From: Planctomycetaceae bacterium
GTDB lineage: Bacteria > Planctomycetota > Planctomycetia > Planctomycetales > Planctomycetaceae
Length of the DNA: 64,000 nucleotides
Reading direction: 5' to 3'
Assembly: GCA_021732785.1 (NCBI GenBank)
Contig: JAKFUG010000005.1
Location: 1 to 64,000, forward strand
Shown: positions 33,823-42,893 of the stretch, piece after piece
Layout of the letters: each line of letters opens with the position of its first letter
Numbering within the stretch: the first letter of the stretch is position 1
Made by a program: the position numbers and the translations under genes
Notes under the pieces: model-generated
Database searches by the model: none
The model's input: the letters and a program-made list of their open reading frames with translations, nothing else
What the model was told of the DNA's origin: nothing

Positions 33823-36800
33823 GTGACATCCCAACCCGCTCCCAAGTCCAGCCGCCCTGTTGACCTCGACGATGAACCGGTCGACGCACACGCCGCCGCC
33901 GATCCGAAAAAAATCGGCAAGTACGACATTCTCCGGAAGCTCGGCCAGGGGGGCATGGGGGCCGTTTATCTGGCCCGTGATGCCGCCCTGCGCCGGGAAG
34001 TCGCGCTAAAGGTGCTGCCGAAGGATAAAGCAGAAAACCCGATTCTCGTCCGTCGTTTTCAAGCCGAAGCGCAAGCGGCCGCTAAACTCCGCCACGATAA
34101 CATCGTCGCCGTGCATGACAGTGACACCGCCGATGGCTTTTGCTACATCGCGATGGAGTTTGTGGACGGCAAAGACCTGCACGAAATGGTGTCGCGTCGC
34201 GGCCCCATTCCCGTGCGACGGTCGATCGAAATCATCAAACAGGTCGCGATGGCGCTGCAGCATGCTTATGAGCACCAGATCGTCCATCGCGACATCAAGC
34301 CTTCCAACTTACTGATCCGTCGCGATGGTGTGGTGAAGCTGACCGATCTGGGGCTGGCACGCTCCGTCGACGATTCCATTGAAACCGGTATCACCCGCGC
34401 CGGGACAACCGTCGGCACCGTCGATTACATGGCCCCCGAGCAGGGCCGCAGCAGTAAAGCCGCCGATATCCGCAGCGATCTCTATTCGCTGGGCTGTACG
34501 TGGTACTACATGCTCACCGGGCAACCCCCGTTTCCGGACGGCAGCCTCACCAACAAGCTGCAGGCGCATGCGATCAAACCGCCGCCCGATCCGCGCACGC
34601 TGAACCAGAATGTTTCCGATGGAATGGTGGCAGTCATTCACCAACTCATGGCGAAGAAGCCGGAGTCCCGGTATCAGACACCCAAAGAACTCCTGGACGA
34701 TTTGCAGACTGCGGCCCTGACCCGGAACGCCATCGCGCGCGAAATTTTTGACGAACCGGAGGAAGAAGCACCGACGCGGGGGCGGACCGGCAAGAAAGCG
34801 GTCTTGCCCGACAATGAGCTACCGGTCGATGCCCCCTCGCGACCCCGCAGTGCCGCCAAAAAGTCTCGCGTCGAAGAAGAATACGAAGAGTCTGCCCCCG
34901 CGGCTTCGAAGCCGCGGTCGTCCAGCAAGAACGATGACGTCGACATCTATACCGAATTGACAGACGACGTTCCCGTCCGTCGCACTCGTACGCCGGCAAG
35001 TACGGACGGCGATCATGAAGAGCCGACCGAAGTCGGCGGAAACACTTCCAGCCCGGGGAAAGCACCGCGGCCGCGGGAAGCGGGGGCGATGCCTCCGCCG
35101 TCACGCCGCACGCAACCGGAGGAGGCTGCGGAGGAACCTGCTGGTGTCAATCTAGAAGGCTTGAAGGTGATCGCTGTGGTGGCGGGCATTGTGCTCGTCG
35201 TTGGCGGTCTGGGTTGGCTCATTTCCAGTTACAGCGGACAACTGCTCGGTTTTTCCCCGCCGCCGGTGCGTCCTCTTCCTAATGCGCTGGCAAATGGGGC
35301 CGGTGGAAAACCCGGAGTCGAGGTGGCACCCGTCGGTGATGCCGCGGCGGGGAACAACGCTCCCGTCATGGATGGCAGCACACCCGTGGCGCAGATTTAC
35401 GGGTCGGGAACCACTCTGGGGCCCGATGGCAACCCGCTGCCGGTTCAACCGGGAACGGGTTCCGTGGGAGGCGTCGCGGACGGGAGCAGTCCCCCCGGCC
35501 AGCAGACGGCGGTCGGACCGGGCGGTCAATTTCTCCCCGGCGCGGTGACGCTGGAGCCGGAGAAGATCCCGCAATGGTCAGTAGCCCCGGCGGTGCAACA
35601 ACGAACCACGTTAACCGTCGGATCGGGTTCGACATCGGGTTCGCACTTTAATGCGCTCAGCGAAGCCCTCAGCCGCGTGAGTCCCGAGGGTGCGCTCGTT
35701 CAACTCACCGGAGAAGGGCCGTACATTCTTTCCACGCCGGTCCACCTGCGCACAAAACGGCTCGTCATCACCGCGGCACCGAACGCAAAACCGGTGATCG
35801 TGTTCGGCAACGCCGGGGAAGGACCGCCCGGCAGCTTGCGCGTCACCGGTGGAAATCTCGAACTCAGCGGCATCCACATTTCAATCGACCGCCAGGCGTT
35901 GAAAGGCACGGAGCCCGTCAAGGCCATTTCTGTTGTGGAAGGGGCGCTGACCGTTCGCGATTGCAGTGCGACCGTGTCCGGAACCAGCGCGGCTCCACTG
36001 TCGCTGTTGTCTCTGGAAGGAAGTGCCCCGGGAGGAGCCCGTCTGCTGATTGACGGGACGTTTATCCGCGGTCGACCCACTGCCGCGATTGATATTCGCT
36101 GCAACGTGCTCGACGCCGTGATTCGCGACTCGGTCATCGCCTGCGATGCCGGGATCGCTTTCCGGCTGGCGGCGGCTTCGGCGGATAACCAGACGGGAAA
36201 AAACCTGGCCCGCGCGATTCGCAGCCTTCATTCCACCTGGTGCAGCACACAGACCGTGTTCGATATCAGCGGCGACGGGGAACGCGAATCACCGTTGATG
36301 ACGCAGTTTGTGCTGACGGAATCGGTCTGCTCGGCGGGCAGTGATCAGGGACCGCGTGTGATGTTGTCCGCCGACGGATGGCTGCAAGACCCGCTTCGCC
36401 AATCGATTGTCTGGACGTCCAAATCCTCGGCTTACCTCGGCTTCGACAACCTGCTCGATCTGGGCTCCAAGTCCGCCTTCCGAGCCCGCACGGCCGATGA
36501 CTGGCGATTGTTCTGGCAACAGAAAGTCGATGCGGAGCAATTCCATGCCGACGTGTGGCCGGCGGGCGTGGCGAAGATGTCGGCGGTTTCCGCCGCTCAA
36601 TTCGACCGCGATCAATTGCCCGGCGGGGTTTTGAAAGTGGCCACGGCGGGCGAAACCATCGGCACGTCCACCACTAAGATGATCGTCCCGCAGTCGACGC
36701 ATCCGTCCCGACTCACCGCACTCAGCACGCGCCGACCGCTCCCCAACGAGGCCGTTCAGTCGACTCCCGCCGCAAAGACTCGCCGGGTCGACATGAAGAA

Positions 36801-37962
36801 GGAAGACCTGGGTATCATCCTCTCCCGCGCCGATTGGGCCAACGGCACGGTCTTTGAAGCCGTCGGCTTCGGCAACTGTCTGATGTCGCCGGTGCAGATC
36901 AGCGGTCGCCAGTTGCGCATCGTCTTCCAGCAGGCCGAGGGAGCCCCGTTGAAAATTCTCCCCAAGGATTCGGGAAAAGATGTCGAAGCCCTGATTCGTA
37001 TCGAAAAAGGTTCGATCGAGATTGAAGACCTGCGCTATCAACCGCCGGAACCGCGGTCGACCTTGCCCGCCTGGCTCCTCTCCGCGGTGGACTCGTACGT
37101 GATCTTCCGCGGGTGCGAGGTCGTTGGTCCGGATAAACTCACGGCCCCTTACCAGGGTGTCGTGAAGTTTTCCGCCGCGACCACTGCGCCCTCGCAGCCC
37201 CCCACCTTGTCGATCGTGCAATGCCTGATGCAGTCGCCGGGGACGATGTTCCGTGTGGAAGGGGGCGCAGCGGCGTTGTTCGTCAGAAACAGCGTCCTCG
37301 CCTCACGCGGAACATTACTCGATGTGCGACCGAAGGGGGTTCAGAATTCGTTGCCTGTCTCGATCGACATCGCGCAGTCATCGCTGTCGTCAACGGAAAC
37401 CGTGTTTCACCAATTGGTGACGCCGTTGCCCAATCCACCGGCGCAGAACGGCGTGCAGTACTTCGTGGAAAACTGCGTTTTCGGTCCGCCATTCTCTCTT
37501 CGCGCGGGTGACGCCAGTTCGCCGACGCTCATGACACTGTCGGGTTCCGTACGCGAACAGCAACAACTCGTCTGGTGGGGACAAGCCAACGGCGTCTCGC
37601 GCGAACTGCGTCCGTTGCTCAAAACCGTCAATCCCGATGCGCCCCCGGTGACGGATGCCGCGGCCTGGTCGGCACTCTGGGGAGACGGGCACGATCTGCA
37701 ATTGCTGGCGGTGGCCGATGGCATCATCCCTTTGGAGCCACTGCCCACGCGCCGCGAGAACCTGAAAGCCTCGTCGTATACGCTCCATCCGGCATGCAAA
37801 GCCATTACATGGGCAGAAGGGCGACCCATTGGTGCCGATGTGAAACTTCTCAGCGATGTCGGCCCGCGAAAGTCCACCCCGGAACCGGCCACGGCCAATA
37901 CGAAGAAGGCCACGCCCCCCGCCACGACAAAACCCGGCGTCTCCAAAACCGGCGGTTTCTAG
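33823..37962 (+). CDS. Transmembrane Ser/Thr protein kinase with beta-helix-like outer region
   Basis: 1379 residues, GTG start with a strong ribosome-binding site. Kinase domain: about 30-300, with G-loop GQGGMG (41-46), catalytic Lys in VALKVLPK (63), HRDIKPSN from residue 155, and DLG in place of DFG (common in planctomycete kinases). A disordered, charged linker (about 310-440) and one transmembrane helix (about 447-467) follow. The outer 900 residues contain short beta-strand repeats such as VIRDSVIACDAGIAF and VFRGCEV-like strings, the pattern of a right-handed parallel beta-helix. It may sense an extracellular or periplasmic ligand and phosphorylate cytoplasmic targets. The next gene follows 13 bases later. 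Confidence 0.9.
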   Translation: MTSQPAPKSSRPVDLDDEPVDAHAAADPKKIGKYDILRKLGQGGMGAVYLARDAALRREVALKVLPKDKAENPILVRRFQAEAQAAAKLRHDNIVAVHDSDTADGFCYIAMEFVDGKDLHEMVSRRGPIPVRRSIEIIKQVAMALQHAYEHQIVHRDIKPSNLLIRRDGVVKLTDLGLARSVDDSIETGITRAGTTVGTVDYMAPEQGRSSKAADIRSDLYSLGCTWYYMLTGQPPFPDGSLTNKLQAHAIKPPPDPRTLNQNVSDGMVAVIHQLMAKKPESRYQTPKELLDDLQTAALTRNAIAREIFDEPEEEAPTRGRTGKKAVLPDNELPVDAPSRPRSAAKKSRVEEEYEESAPAASKPRSSSKNDDVDIYTELTDDVPVRRTRTPASTDGDHEEPTEVGGNTSSPGKAPRPREAGAMPPPSRRTQPEEAAEEPAGVNLEGLKVIAVVAGIVLVVGGLGWLISSYSGQLLGFSPPPVRPLPNALANGAGGKPGVEVAPVGDAAAGNNAPVMDGSTPVAQIYGSGTTLGPDGNPLPVQPGTGSVGGVADGSSPPGQQTAVGPGGQFLPGAVTLEPEKIPQWSVAPAVQQRTTLTVGSGSTSGSHFNALSEALSRVSPEGALVQLTGEGPYILSTPVHLRTKRLVITAAPNAKPVIVFGNAGEGPPGSLRVTGGNLELSGIHISIDRQALKGTEPVKAISVVEGALTVRDCSATVSGTSAAPLSLLSLEGSAPGGARLLIDGTFIRGRPTAAIDIRCNVLDAVIRDSVIACDAGIAFRLAAASADNQTGKNLARAIRSLHSTWCSTQTVFDISGDGERESPLMTQFVLTESVCSAGSDQGPRVMLSADGWLQDPLRQSIVWTSKSSAYLGFDNLLDLGSKSAFRARTADDWRLFWQQKVDAEQFHADVWPAGVAKMSAVSAAQFDRDQLPGGVLKVATAGETIGTSTTKMIVPQSTHPSRLTALSTRRPLPNEAVQSTPAAKTRRVDMKKEDLGIILSRADWANGTVFEAVGFGNCLMSPVQISGRQLRIVFQQAEGAPLKILPKDSGKDVEALIRIEKGSIEIEDLRYQPPEPRSTLPAWLLSAVDSYVIFRGCEVVGPDKLTAPYQGVVKFSAATTAPSQPPTLSIVQCLMQSPGTMFRVEGGAAALFVRNSVLASRGTLLDVRPKGVQNSLPVSIDIAQSSLSSTETVFHQLVTPLPNPPAQNGVQYFVENCVFGPPFSLRAGDASSPTLMTLSGSVREQQQLVWWGQANGVSRELRPLLKTVNPDAPPVTDAAAWSALWGDGHDLQLLAVADGIIPLEPLPTRRENLKASSYTLHPACKAITWAEGRPIGADVKLLSDVGPRKSTPEPATANTKKATPPATTKPGVSKTGGF

Positions 37963-37975
37963 CGCCCCGCGGCTG

Positions 37976-38479
37976 ATGAATGCTGGGATTGGCATGGAGG
38001 AGACGGCGTATCATGAAGCCGGACATGCGTTGATGGCGGAAGCCGTCGGGGCGCGCGTGCGACAGGTCACGATCGAACCCGAAGCCGATGACGAACAACC
38101 GCGACACGGTGAAATCGAAGTCGCCTGGAAGCGGAGTCGCTGGACCGAGCGCGAGTATCATGAAAAGGCGATTCAGGTCGCGCTCGGCGGACCCATCGCC
38201 GAGATGCTCTACACCGGCGATCCGTATCACCCCGGTTTCGTCACCGCTTGGTCCGGCGATTGGCGTACCGCAATTGAACTGGCCGCGCCGTTGTTCCCGG
38301 ACATGCCGAAACGCATCGAATACCTCGAACTGGTGACACGGCGTTTATACCACTGGCTCAACGCCGAACCACAATGGTCTGCCGTCGCCGCTCTGGCGGA
38401 TGAGTTGCTCGCTCAGGAAACCCTTGAAGGCCCCGCCGTACGCGAAGTGCTGTCCGCATGGGGGATCATTCAAAAGTAG
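37976..38479 (+). CDS. Stand-alone FtsH peptidase (M41)-like protein
   Basis: 167 residues. YHEAGHALMAEAVGA at residues 12-26 is the HEXXH zinc site as it appears in the M41 peptidase domain of FtsH, followed by IQVALGGPIAEMLY, the region that helps form the active site. There is no ATPase domain and no membrane segment, so it is a free protease-like domain or a regulatory remnant. ATG 37994 is an alternative start. It follows the kinase gene by 13 bases, suggesting cotranscription. Its stop codon TAG is formed by the GTAG foot of a REP-like repeat. Confidence 0.75.
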   Translation: MNAGIGMEETAYHEAGHALMAEAVGARVRQVTIEPEADDEQPRHGEIEVAWKRSRWTEREYHEKAIQVALGGPIAEMLYTGDPYHPGFVTAWSGDWRTAIELAAPLFPDMPKRIEYLELVTRRLYHWLNAEPQWSAVAALADELLAQETLEGPAVREVLSAWGIIQK

Positions 38480-38604
38480 CCATCACGCTCCGCGTGATGA
38501 GCGGATGGTAAGTCAACTTTTGAATTGGCAGCGATCTGAACTGAACGTCGAAGCGAGGGGACGTTTTGAAGCGCGCCGCTCATCACGCGGAGCGTGATGG
38601 CTAC
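38476..38604. repeat. GTAG/CTAC REP-like inverted pair (class G)
   Basis: The unit 38476-38503 begins GTAGCCATCACGCTCCGCGT and forms the hairpin ATCACGC/GCGTGAT. Its inverted copy 38576-38604 ends GCGTGATGGCTAC. The bases outside the pair also mirror each other (CAAAAGTAG and CTACTTTG). The TAG within GTAG is the stop codon of the M41-like gene on the plus strand and of thiL on the minus strand. Confidence 0.92.
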
Positions 38605-39536
38605 TTTGAAGAGGCTGTCCACTCGTGAGTCCAACCCCACGGCGGGAGCGTGGCCGTGTTGCCGTCGGTTCCGCGAAGCAGCACGGTGCGATCCGCGGTG
38701 ATGTGACCGATGCGCGTCAGCGATGTCGTCATATCCCATACGGCGGCTAACCGCGAAGCTTCTTCCGATGACACCGCGAGAATCAACTCAAAGTCCTCAC
38801 CATCCCCGAGCGCATGTCGCAGCGCGGGCACATCGTCGGCCATCGCATGAGCATCGGGGTGAATCGGAATCGCACTGGCATCAATGATTGCGCCAACATG
38901 GCTTTCTTCGAGCAGGTGATGCAGATCGGCCGCAAGACCGTCGCTCACGTCGATCATCGCGTGCGGCGTGATCAATTCCAGTAACCGCCGGGCTTCACTC
39001 AATCGCGGTGTGAAATGGAGATGCCGACCGCGGATACTGCCGCCAAATGAGCCGGTCACCAGGATCACATCGCCCGGTTTCGCACCAGACCGCAGGATTG
39101 CCGCAGAACCCAGCGGTTCGCCGATGACCGTGATGTTGATGACGAACGGCCCGTCCCAACTGTTGGTGTCGCCTCCGGCGATCGTGACGTCATACTCGGC
39201 GGCGAGCGTTTCCAATCCGGCGTACACGTCGCGGGCAAACGCCTCACCACGCGATTGAGGAAATGCTACCGACACAAACGCGGCCGTCGGTTTTGCCCCC
39301 ATCGCGGCGATGTCGCTGAGATTCACCGCCAGCGCTTTGCGGCCCATTTCCCACGCCGACGTTTGCGGATAAAGAAAGTCGACCCCTTCCATCAGCATGT
39401 CGGTGGTGACGACTTCCCCGGCCGCACACGTGGAACGAATGACCGCGGCGTCATCGCCAATCCCCACCATCACCGGCGGCTTCACACCCGCCCGGCGGCG
39501 AATGTCGGCAATGAAATCGAACTCGGCACGGCCCAT
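38601..39536 (-). CDS. thiL: Thiamine-monophosphate kinase
   Basis: 311 residues. GIGDDAAVIR near residue 22, VTTDMLMEGVDF near 45, WEMGRKALAVNLSDIAAMGA near 65, and ISVSDGLAADL-like DVSDGLAADLHHLLEE near 205 are the metal- and ATP-binding motifs of ThiL. The enzyme phosphorylates thiamine monophosphate to thiamine pyrophosphate in the cytoplasm. The start at 39536 (MGRAEFDFIADI) matches the family; the frame is open 36 codons further upstream. Its stop TAG is part of the REP-like element shared with the convergent M41-like gene. Confidence 0.95.
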   Translation of the reverse strand: MGRAEFDFIADIRRRAGVKPPVMVGIGDDAAVIRSTCAAGEVVTTDMLMEGVDFLYPQTSAWEMGRKALAVNLSDIAAMGAKPTAAFVSVAFPQSRGEAFARDVYAGLETLAAEYDVTIAGGDTNSWDGPFVINITVIGEPLGSAAILRSGAKPGDVILVTGSFGGSIRGRHLHFTPRLSEARRLLELITPHAMIDVSDGLAADLHHLLEESHVGAIIDASAIPIHPDAHAMADDVPALRHALGDGEDFELILAVSSEEASRLAAVWDMTTSLTRIGHITADRTVLLRGTDGNTATLPPWGWTHEWTASSK

Positions 39537-39612
39537 ACGATTCCGTCTTAGCCCCCGGTCAATGCAACACTTTGCATGGGAGTATGCAAGTTCAATCTCA
39601 ACATAGCTTTCC

Positions 39613-39690
39613 TGTGTGCCACTGGCTCTGCCAGTGCGATTCATTGCAAGGACTTACGAAGAGAAGACACTGGCGGAGCCAGTGGCACAC
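39613..39690. repeat. REP-like inverted pair, class E copy 2
   Basis: The left unit 39613-39636 (TGTGTGCCACTGGCTCTGCC then AGTG) and right unit 39668-39690 (ending AGTGGCACAC) are inverted copies. The hairpin core is CACTGGC/GCCAGTG. It lies between thiL and the DUF1552 gene. Confidence 0.88.
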
Positions 39691-39761
39691 TTCAATCAAC
39701 TCCTAACATCCTATTGTTTAAGACTTTAATTGCCGCCATGCAATACGTTGATTGACGGGGA

Positions 39762-41105
39762 CTAAGACAATGACGTTAACGCGGTCAGATTGCCGGTCGC
39801 ATCGCTGAATTTGTCGACCGGGACACCCACCGCGCGAACTAGCGTTGTGAGCACATTCGCGAGTGGTGGCGGATTGGCATCGTACGCGAGATGTTGCCCG
39901 TGCTTCAGGCCGAGTTTCGCGCCCCCGGCGACCAATGTCGGTAGATTCTTCGGCGAATGTTCGCCCCCCGCGCCGGAGTTCATGCCGGAGCCGAACAGAA
40001 TCGCGGTGTGATCGAGCATCGTGCCGTCGCCTTCCTTCGTGTTCTTCAAAAACGTGAGCAGACGGCCGAGGCGTTCGAGGTGGAAGCGATCAATCTGCGC
40101 GAGCTTTTTCAGCATTCCTTCATCGCCGCCGTGGTGCGACAGTTCGTGGTGATTTTCACCACCACCACCGTAACCGCCTGCTTCGCGTGACCACTCGAAG
40201 GCAATGACCCGCGTGGTGTCGGTGAGCATCGCGAGGTAGGAAACTTCCAACATGACATCAAGCCACATCGGACGATCGTGGGCATTGCCGGGCTGGCTGC
40301 CGAGTTGCAGGTCTTTCTCGTCCACTTTCGGTTTCGGAATGTCGACCCACGACTCCATCCGGCCGACACGCTGCTCGGTCTCACGGACGGAATTCAGATA
40401 TTCATCGACCTTGCGGCGATCGTTCTGACCGAGTTTCTTTTGTAACGAATCGGCTTCGCTGCGCACGCTGTCGAGAATCGACTTGCGTTCGGCGTATCGT
40501 CGCAATGTCGCTTGACGGTCGGACGCACTTTCGGGAACGAACAGCCGCTCGAACAAACGTCGCGGCGAGTTTTCCGCGGGGAGTGGTGTCCCGCGGCCAT
40601 CGAAGGAAAGCGTGTGACTGTGCCCCGCCGCGCCGGTGCCCGATTGATCGGACAATTGCAGCGACGCGAACCGCGTCTGCTTGCCATGCACTTCGGCAAC
40701 GAGCTGATCGGCGGAAACTGTGTTCGTGTAATCGGCTCCGGGGACGGCTTTCAGATCGGCTCCCGTGAGCCAGGTGTCCGCGCCGCTGTGGCCCCCTTGC
40801 GAATGCGGATGCCCCAATCCCGAGAGGACCGTGAAGTCGCTGCGGTGCGGTTTCAGCACTTCGAGTGTGGGTGACAGCGTGTAATCCGGCCCGCTGTCTT
40901 TCGGGACCCATTCGAGAATGTTGACGCCGTTCGGAATGTAGCAGCACAACAAGCGCGGATGGACGCCGGTCGATTTTTCAAGCGGCTGAAACTGCGACGG
41001 GGCCGTCCAGCCGCGCGGCACCATCGCCTCCAATAAGGGAAGCGAAATCGCCGCCCCGAGGCCGCGCAGCACATGCCGCCGTGATAACCGATTGAGCGCA
41101 TCCAT
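39762..41105 (-). CDS. DUF1552 domain-containing exported protein
   Basis: 447 residues. A Tat-like leader (SRRHVLRGLGAAISLPLLEA) suggests export after folding. The body matches DUF1552: LLCCYIPNGVNILEWVPK near residue 53, SGLGHPHSQGGHSGADTWLT near 95, REAGGYGGGGENHHELSHHG near 315, and LFGSGMNSGAGGEHSPKNLP near 372. DUF1552 is related to DUF1501 and usually occurs with PSD/DUF1592-type cytochrome proteins, but none is adjacent here. The function is unknown. Confidence 0.93.
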   Translation of the reverse strand: MDALNRLSRRHVLRGLGAAISLPLLEAMVPRGWTAPSQFQPLEKSTGVHPRLLCCYIPNGVNILEWVPKDSGPDYTLSPTLEVLKPHRSDFTVLSGLGHPHSQGGHSGADTWLTGADLKAVPGADYTNTVSADQLVAEVHGKQTRFASLQLSDQSGTGAAGHSHTLSFDGRGTPLPAENSPRRLFERLFVPESASDRQATLRRYAERKSILDSVRSEADSLQKKLGQNDRRKVDEYLNSVRETEQRVGRMESWVDIPKPKVDEKDLQLGSQPGNAHDRPMWLDVMLEVSYLAMLTDTTRVIAFEWSREAGGYGGGGENHHELSHHGGDEGMLKKLAQIDRFHLERLGRLLTFLKNTKEGDGTMLDHTAILFGSGMNSGAGGEHSPKNLPTLVAGGAKLGLKHGQHLAYDANPPPLANVLTTLVRAVGVPVDKFSDATGNLTALTSLS

Positions 41106-41239
41106 CGTTTGTCTCCCGCAGGAATTGTTCCACGATTCTAATCGTGAACACCGCGGGAACGCACTCCCGGAAGCCCAGGGATTCTGATTCGGTCTCTGGG
41201 GTGCATCCGGTGACTGGTGGTCGCGGAAAGGTTGGTCTT

Positions 41240-41461
41240 CAGCCCCAAAGGGGGGCGCGATTCGATAGCCCAGGGTGGAGCGTCCTCGCGGAGCCCTGGG
41301 TCAACGGATCAAAAGACATTACCAAGCCCCAACGGGGCGCGACGGTGTTGGCCGGAAAGAGTCACGCCCCCGTGGGGCTGCGGGTGCCTTGCGATCACGA
41401 ACCCAGCCCTGCGGAAGACCTTCGGGCTGGGCTATCGAATGTCACCCCGGTGGGGCTCCGG
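41240..41461. repeat. Composite of six hairpins arranged as one inverted repeat (class L)
   Basis: The units in order are: AGCCCCAAAGGGGGGC (41241), TAGCCCAGGG/GCCCTGGGT (41266-41301), AGCCCCAACGGGGCGC (41325); then their inverted counterparts GCCCCCGTGGGGCT (41365), ACCCAGCCCTGCGG/GGGCTGGGCTAT (41401-41434), CACCCCGGTGGGGCT (41442). The second half is the reverse complement of the first in order and roughly in sequence, including ATTCGATAGCCCAG. It fills most of the interval between the DUF1552 gene and the ATPase gene. Confidence 0.8.
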
Positions 41462-41529
41462 AGTTCGGAATTGCTCACGGATGTTCCCTACCAAATACCA
41501 AATGCGCCCTTCTGATCCCTGAGAAGAGA

Positions 41530-42342
41530 TCACGCGGCGAGTTGCAACTCTTCGGCCACCGCGTCGATTTGTTCGACGGCGATCTGTTCGAGTTGATCCG
41601 CAAAGCCCACGAGGAGCGCGAAATCACACAAGCGGTTAATCCGCCGCGGCAATCCGCCGGTGCAATGATGAATCCGTTCGATCGCCTCGTCATCAAAAAT
41701 GGGCGATTGCGCACCGGCTTGCTGCAATCGATGCCGCACGTAACCGGCGGTTTCTTCGAGATCGAACGGTTGCAGCGCACAGGTGAAAGCGAGCCGGTCA
41801 TGCAGCGCTGAACAACGGGCGATCTGTCCCACGAGCTCGGGTTGGCCGCACAGGATGAGCGTGAATGCCGCGCTGTCGCCATGACGGTAATTCAACAGCA
41901 AATGCAGCGTTTGCAGCACCTGCCGATCTTCGATGGTCTGGGCATCGTCGATCACAATGACCGGGTGCCGTCCGTCCGCTTGCAGCATCGTGAGCTGCTG
42001 TTCCCAACGGTCGATCACTTCATCGAACGTTTTCGCCCGACCGGGATGATCATCGCCGAGTTTCCGCGCGAGATAGCCAATCAACTCCGCCGGGCTGAAT
42101 TGCGGCACGATGACCGACACGACCGGCCCCGCGGGTAGCGCGAGATCGCTCAGGTAGGAATCGAGCAGGAACGATTTGCCAACTCCCGCGTCGCCAATGA
42201 GCAGCGCGGCCGACTGGCGTTGCTCGACGAGATAACGCAGTTTCAGTTTTGCCGCGCGATGGCTATGGGCCGGGAAGTAACCTTCGCCGGGTTGCGAAGC
42301 GCGAAACGCCGGCCGTGACATGCGCCAGTAATCTTCGTACAT
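41530..42342 (-). CDS. ExeA-like AAA ATPase
   Basis: 270 residues. GDAGVGKSFLLDSYL (Walker A, near residue 50), VIVIDDAQ (Walker B, near 130) and LILCGQPEL (sensor 1, near 160) define an AAA_22/ExeA-type ATPase; GGLPRRINRLCDFALL near 229 is its lid region. The start MYEDYWRMSRPAF is typical of the GspA/ExeA group. These ATPases help build secretion systems or cell-wall-spanning complexes. The preceding gene, ending 12 bases upstream, encodes a single-helix membrane protein, matching the ExeA/ExeB layout, although this copy has no peptidoglycan-binding domain. Confidence 0.85.
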   Translation of the reverse strand: MYEDYWRMSRPAFRASQPGEGYFPAHSHRAAKLKLRYLVEQRQSAALLIGDAGVGKSFLLDSYLSDLALPAGPVVSVIVPQFSPAELIGYLARKLGDDHPGRAKTFDEVIDRWEQQLTMLQADGRHPVIVIDDAQTIEDRQVLQTLHLLLNYRHGDSAAFTLILCGQPELVGQIARCSALHDRLAFTCALQPFDLEETAGYVRHRLQQAGAQSPIFDDEAIERIHHCTGGLPRRINRLCDFALLVGFADQLEQIAVEQIDAVAEELQLAA

Positions 42343-42354
42343 GTCGACGAGTCT

Positions 42355-42882
42355 CTATTGGGGAATCAGCAGGGGCCCGACCGCTTGCCGGGCGGGTGAC
42401 GGAATGGCGGGCAGAAAATCCATCGGCGGGGCGAGGATGTCGTCGGTCTCAATCGTTCCGGCCAACCAGACCGGACCGGCATTGACCGATCGCGATGGGC
42501 CCTCAAATGTGGCGGTCATAATTCCGCGACCCGTTTCCGGGCTGTTGTCGAACATCGACGCGAGATCATCGATATCCGTGTGGTGCTCCGCATGAGTCGC
42601 CACGGCACGCGTCGGCGGCAGACGAATCTCTGTGACAGCGTCGGTTTCGAATTCACCCAGGTCGCCGAGGGCCGCGATTTCGTCGTCGCTATCGTTGATC
42701 AGGGAAGGTTCTGAAGAACTCCCCATTCCCAGCATGATCGACGCGCAGACGGCGGCGACCACTCCCAACGACGCATACCGATGACTGCCCATCCACTTCA
42801 GCGCCGGCGTCAGCCGTTCTTTCGCGGACGTCAAGAACGACGGTTTGCTGCGGTGCGATCGTGATGAGGATGACGAGCCCAT
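42355..42882 (-). CDS. Single-pass membrane protein next to the ExeA-like ATPase
   Basis: 175 residues. A basic, serine-rich N-terminus, one hydrophobic segment (about residues 37-53, YASLGVVAAVCASIMLG) and an acidic, probably disordered periplasmic part. No family is recognised. AAGGAG at 42888-42893 is 5 bases before ATG 42882, which decides against the TTG at 42927. It is cotranscribed with the ATPase gene and may be its membrane partner. Confidence 0.75.
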   Translation of the reverse strand: MGSSSSSRSHRSKPSFLTSAKERLTPALKWMGSHRYASLGVVAAVCASIMLGMGSSSEPSLINDSDDEIAALGDLGEFETDAVTEIRLPPTRAVATHAEHHTDIDDLASMFDNSPETGRGIMTATFEGPSRSVNAGPVWLAGTIETDDILAPPMDFLPAIPSPARQAVGPLLIPQ

Positions 42883-42887
42883 GCCTG

Positions 42888-42893
42888 CTCCTT
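42888..42893 (-). promoter_or_regulatory. Ribosome-binding site deciding the start at 42882
   Basis: AAGGAG on the minus strand, 5 bases before the ATG. The longer frame to 42927 would start with TTG and include this site in the coding region. Confidence 0.7.

Noticed and set aside
41144-41522. Overlapping plus-strand frames in the six-hairpin region
   Set aside because: Proline/glycine-rich translations of the hairpins in all frames, with no start signal and no homology.
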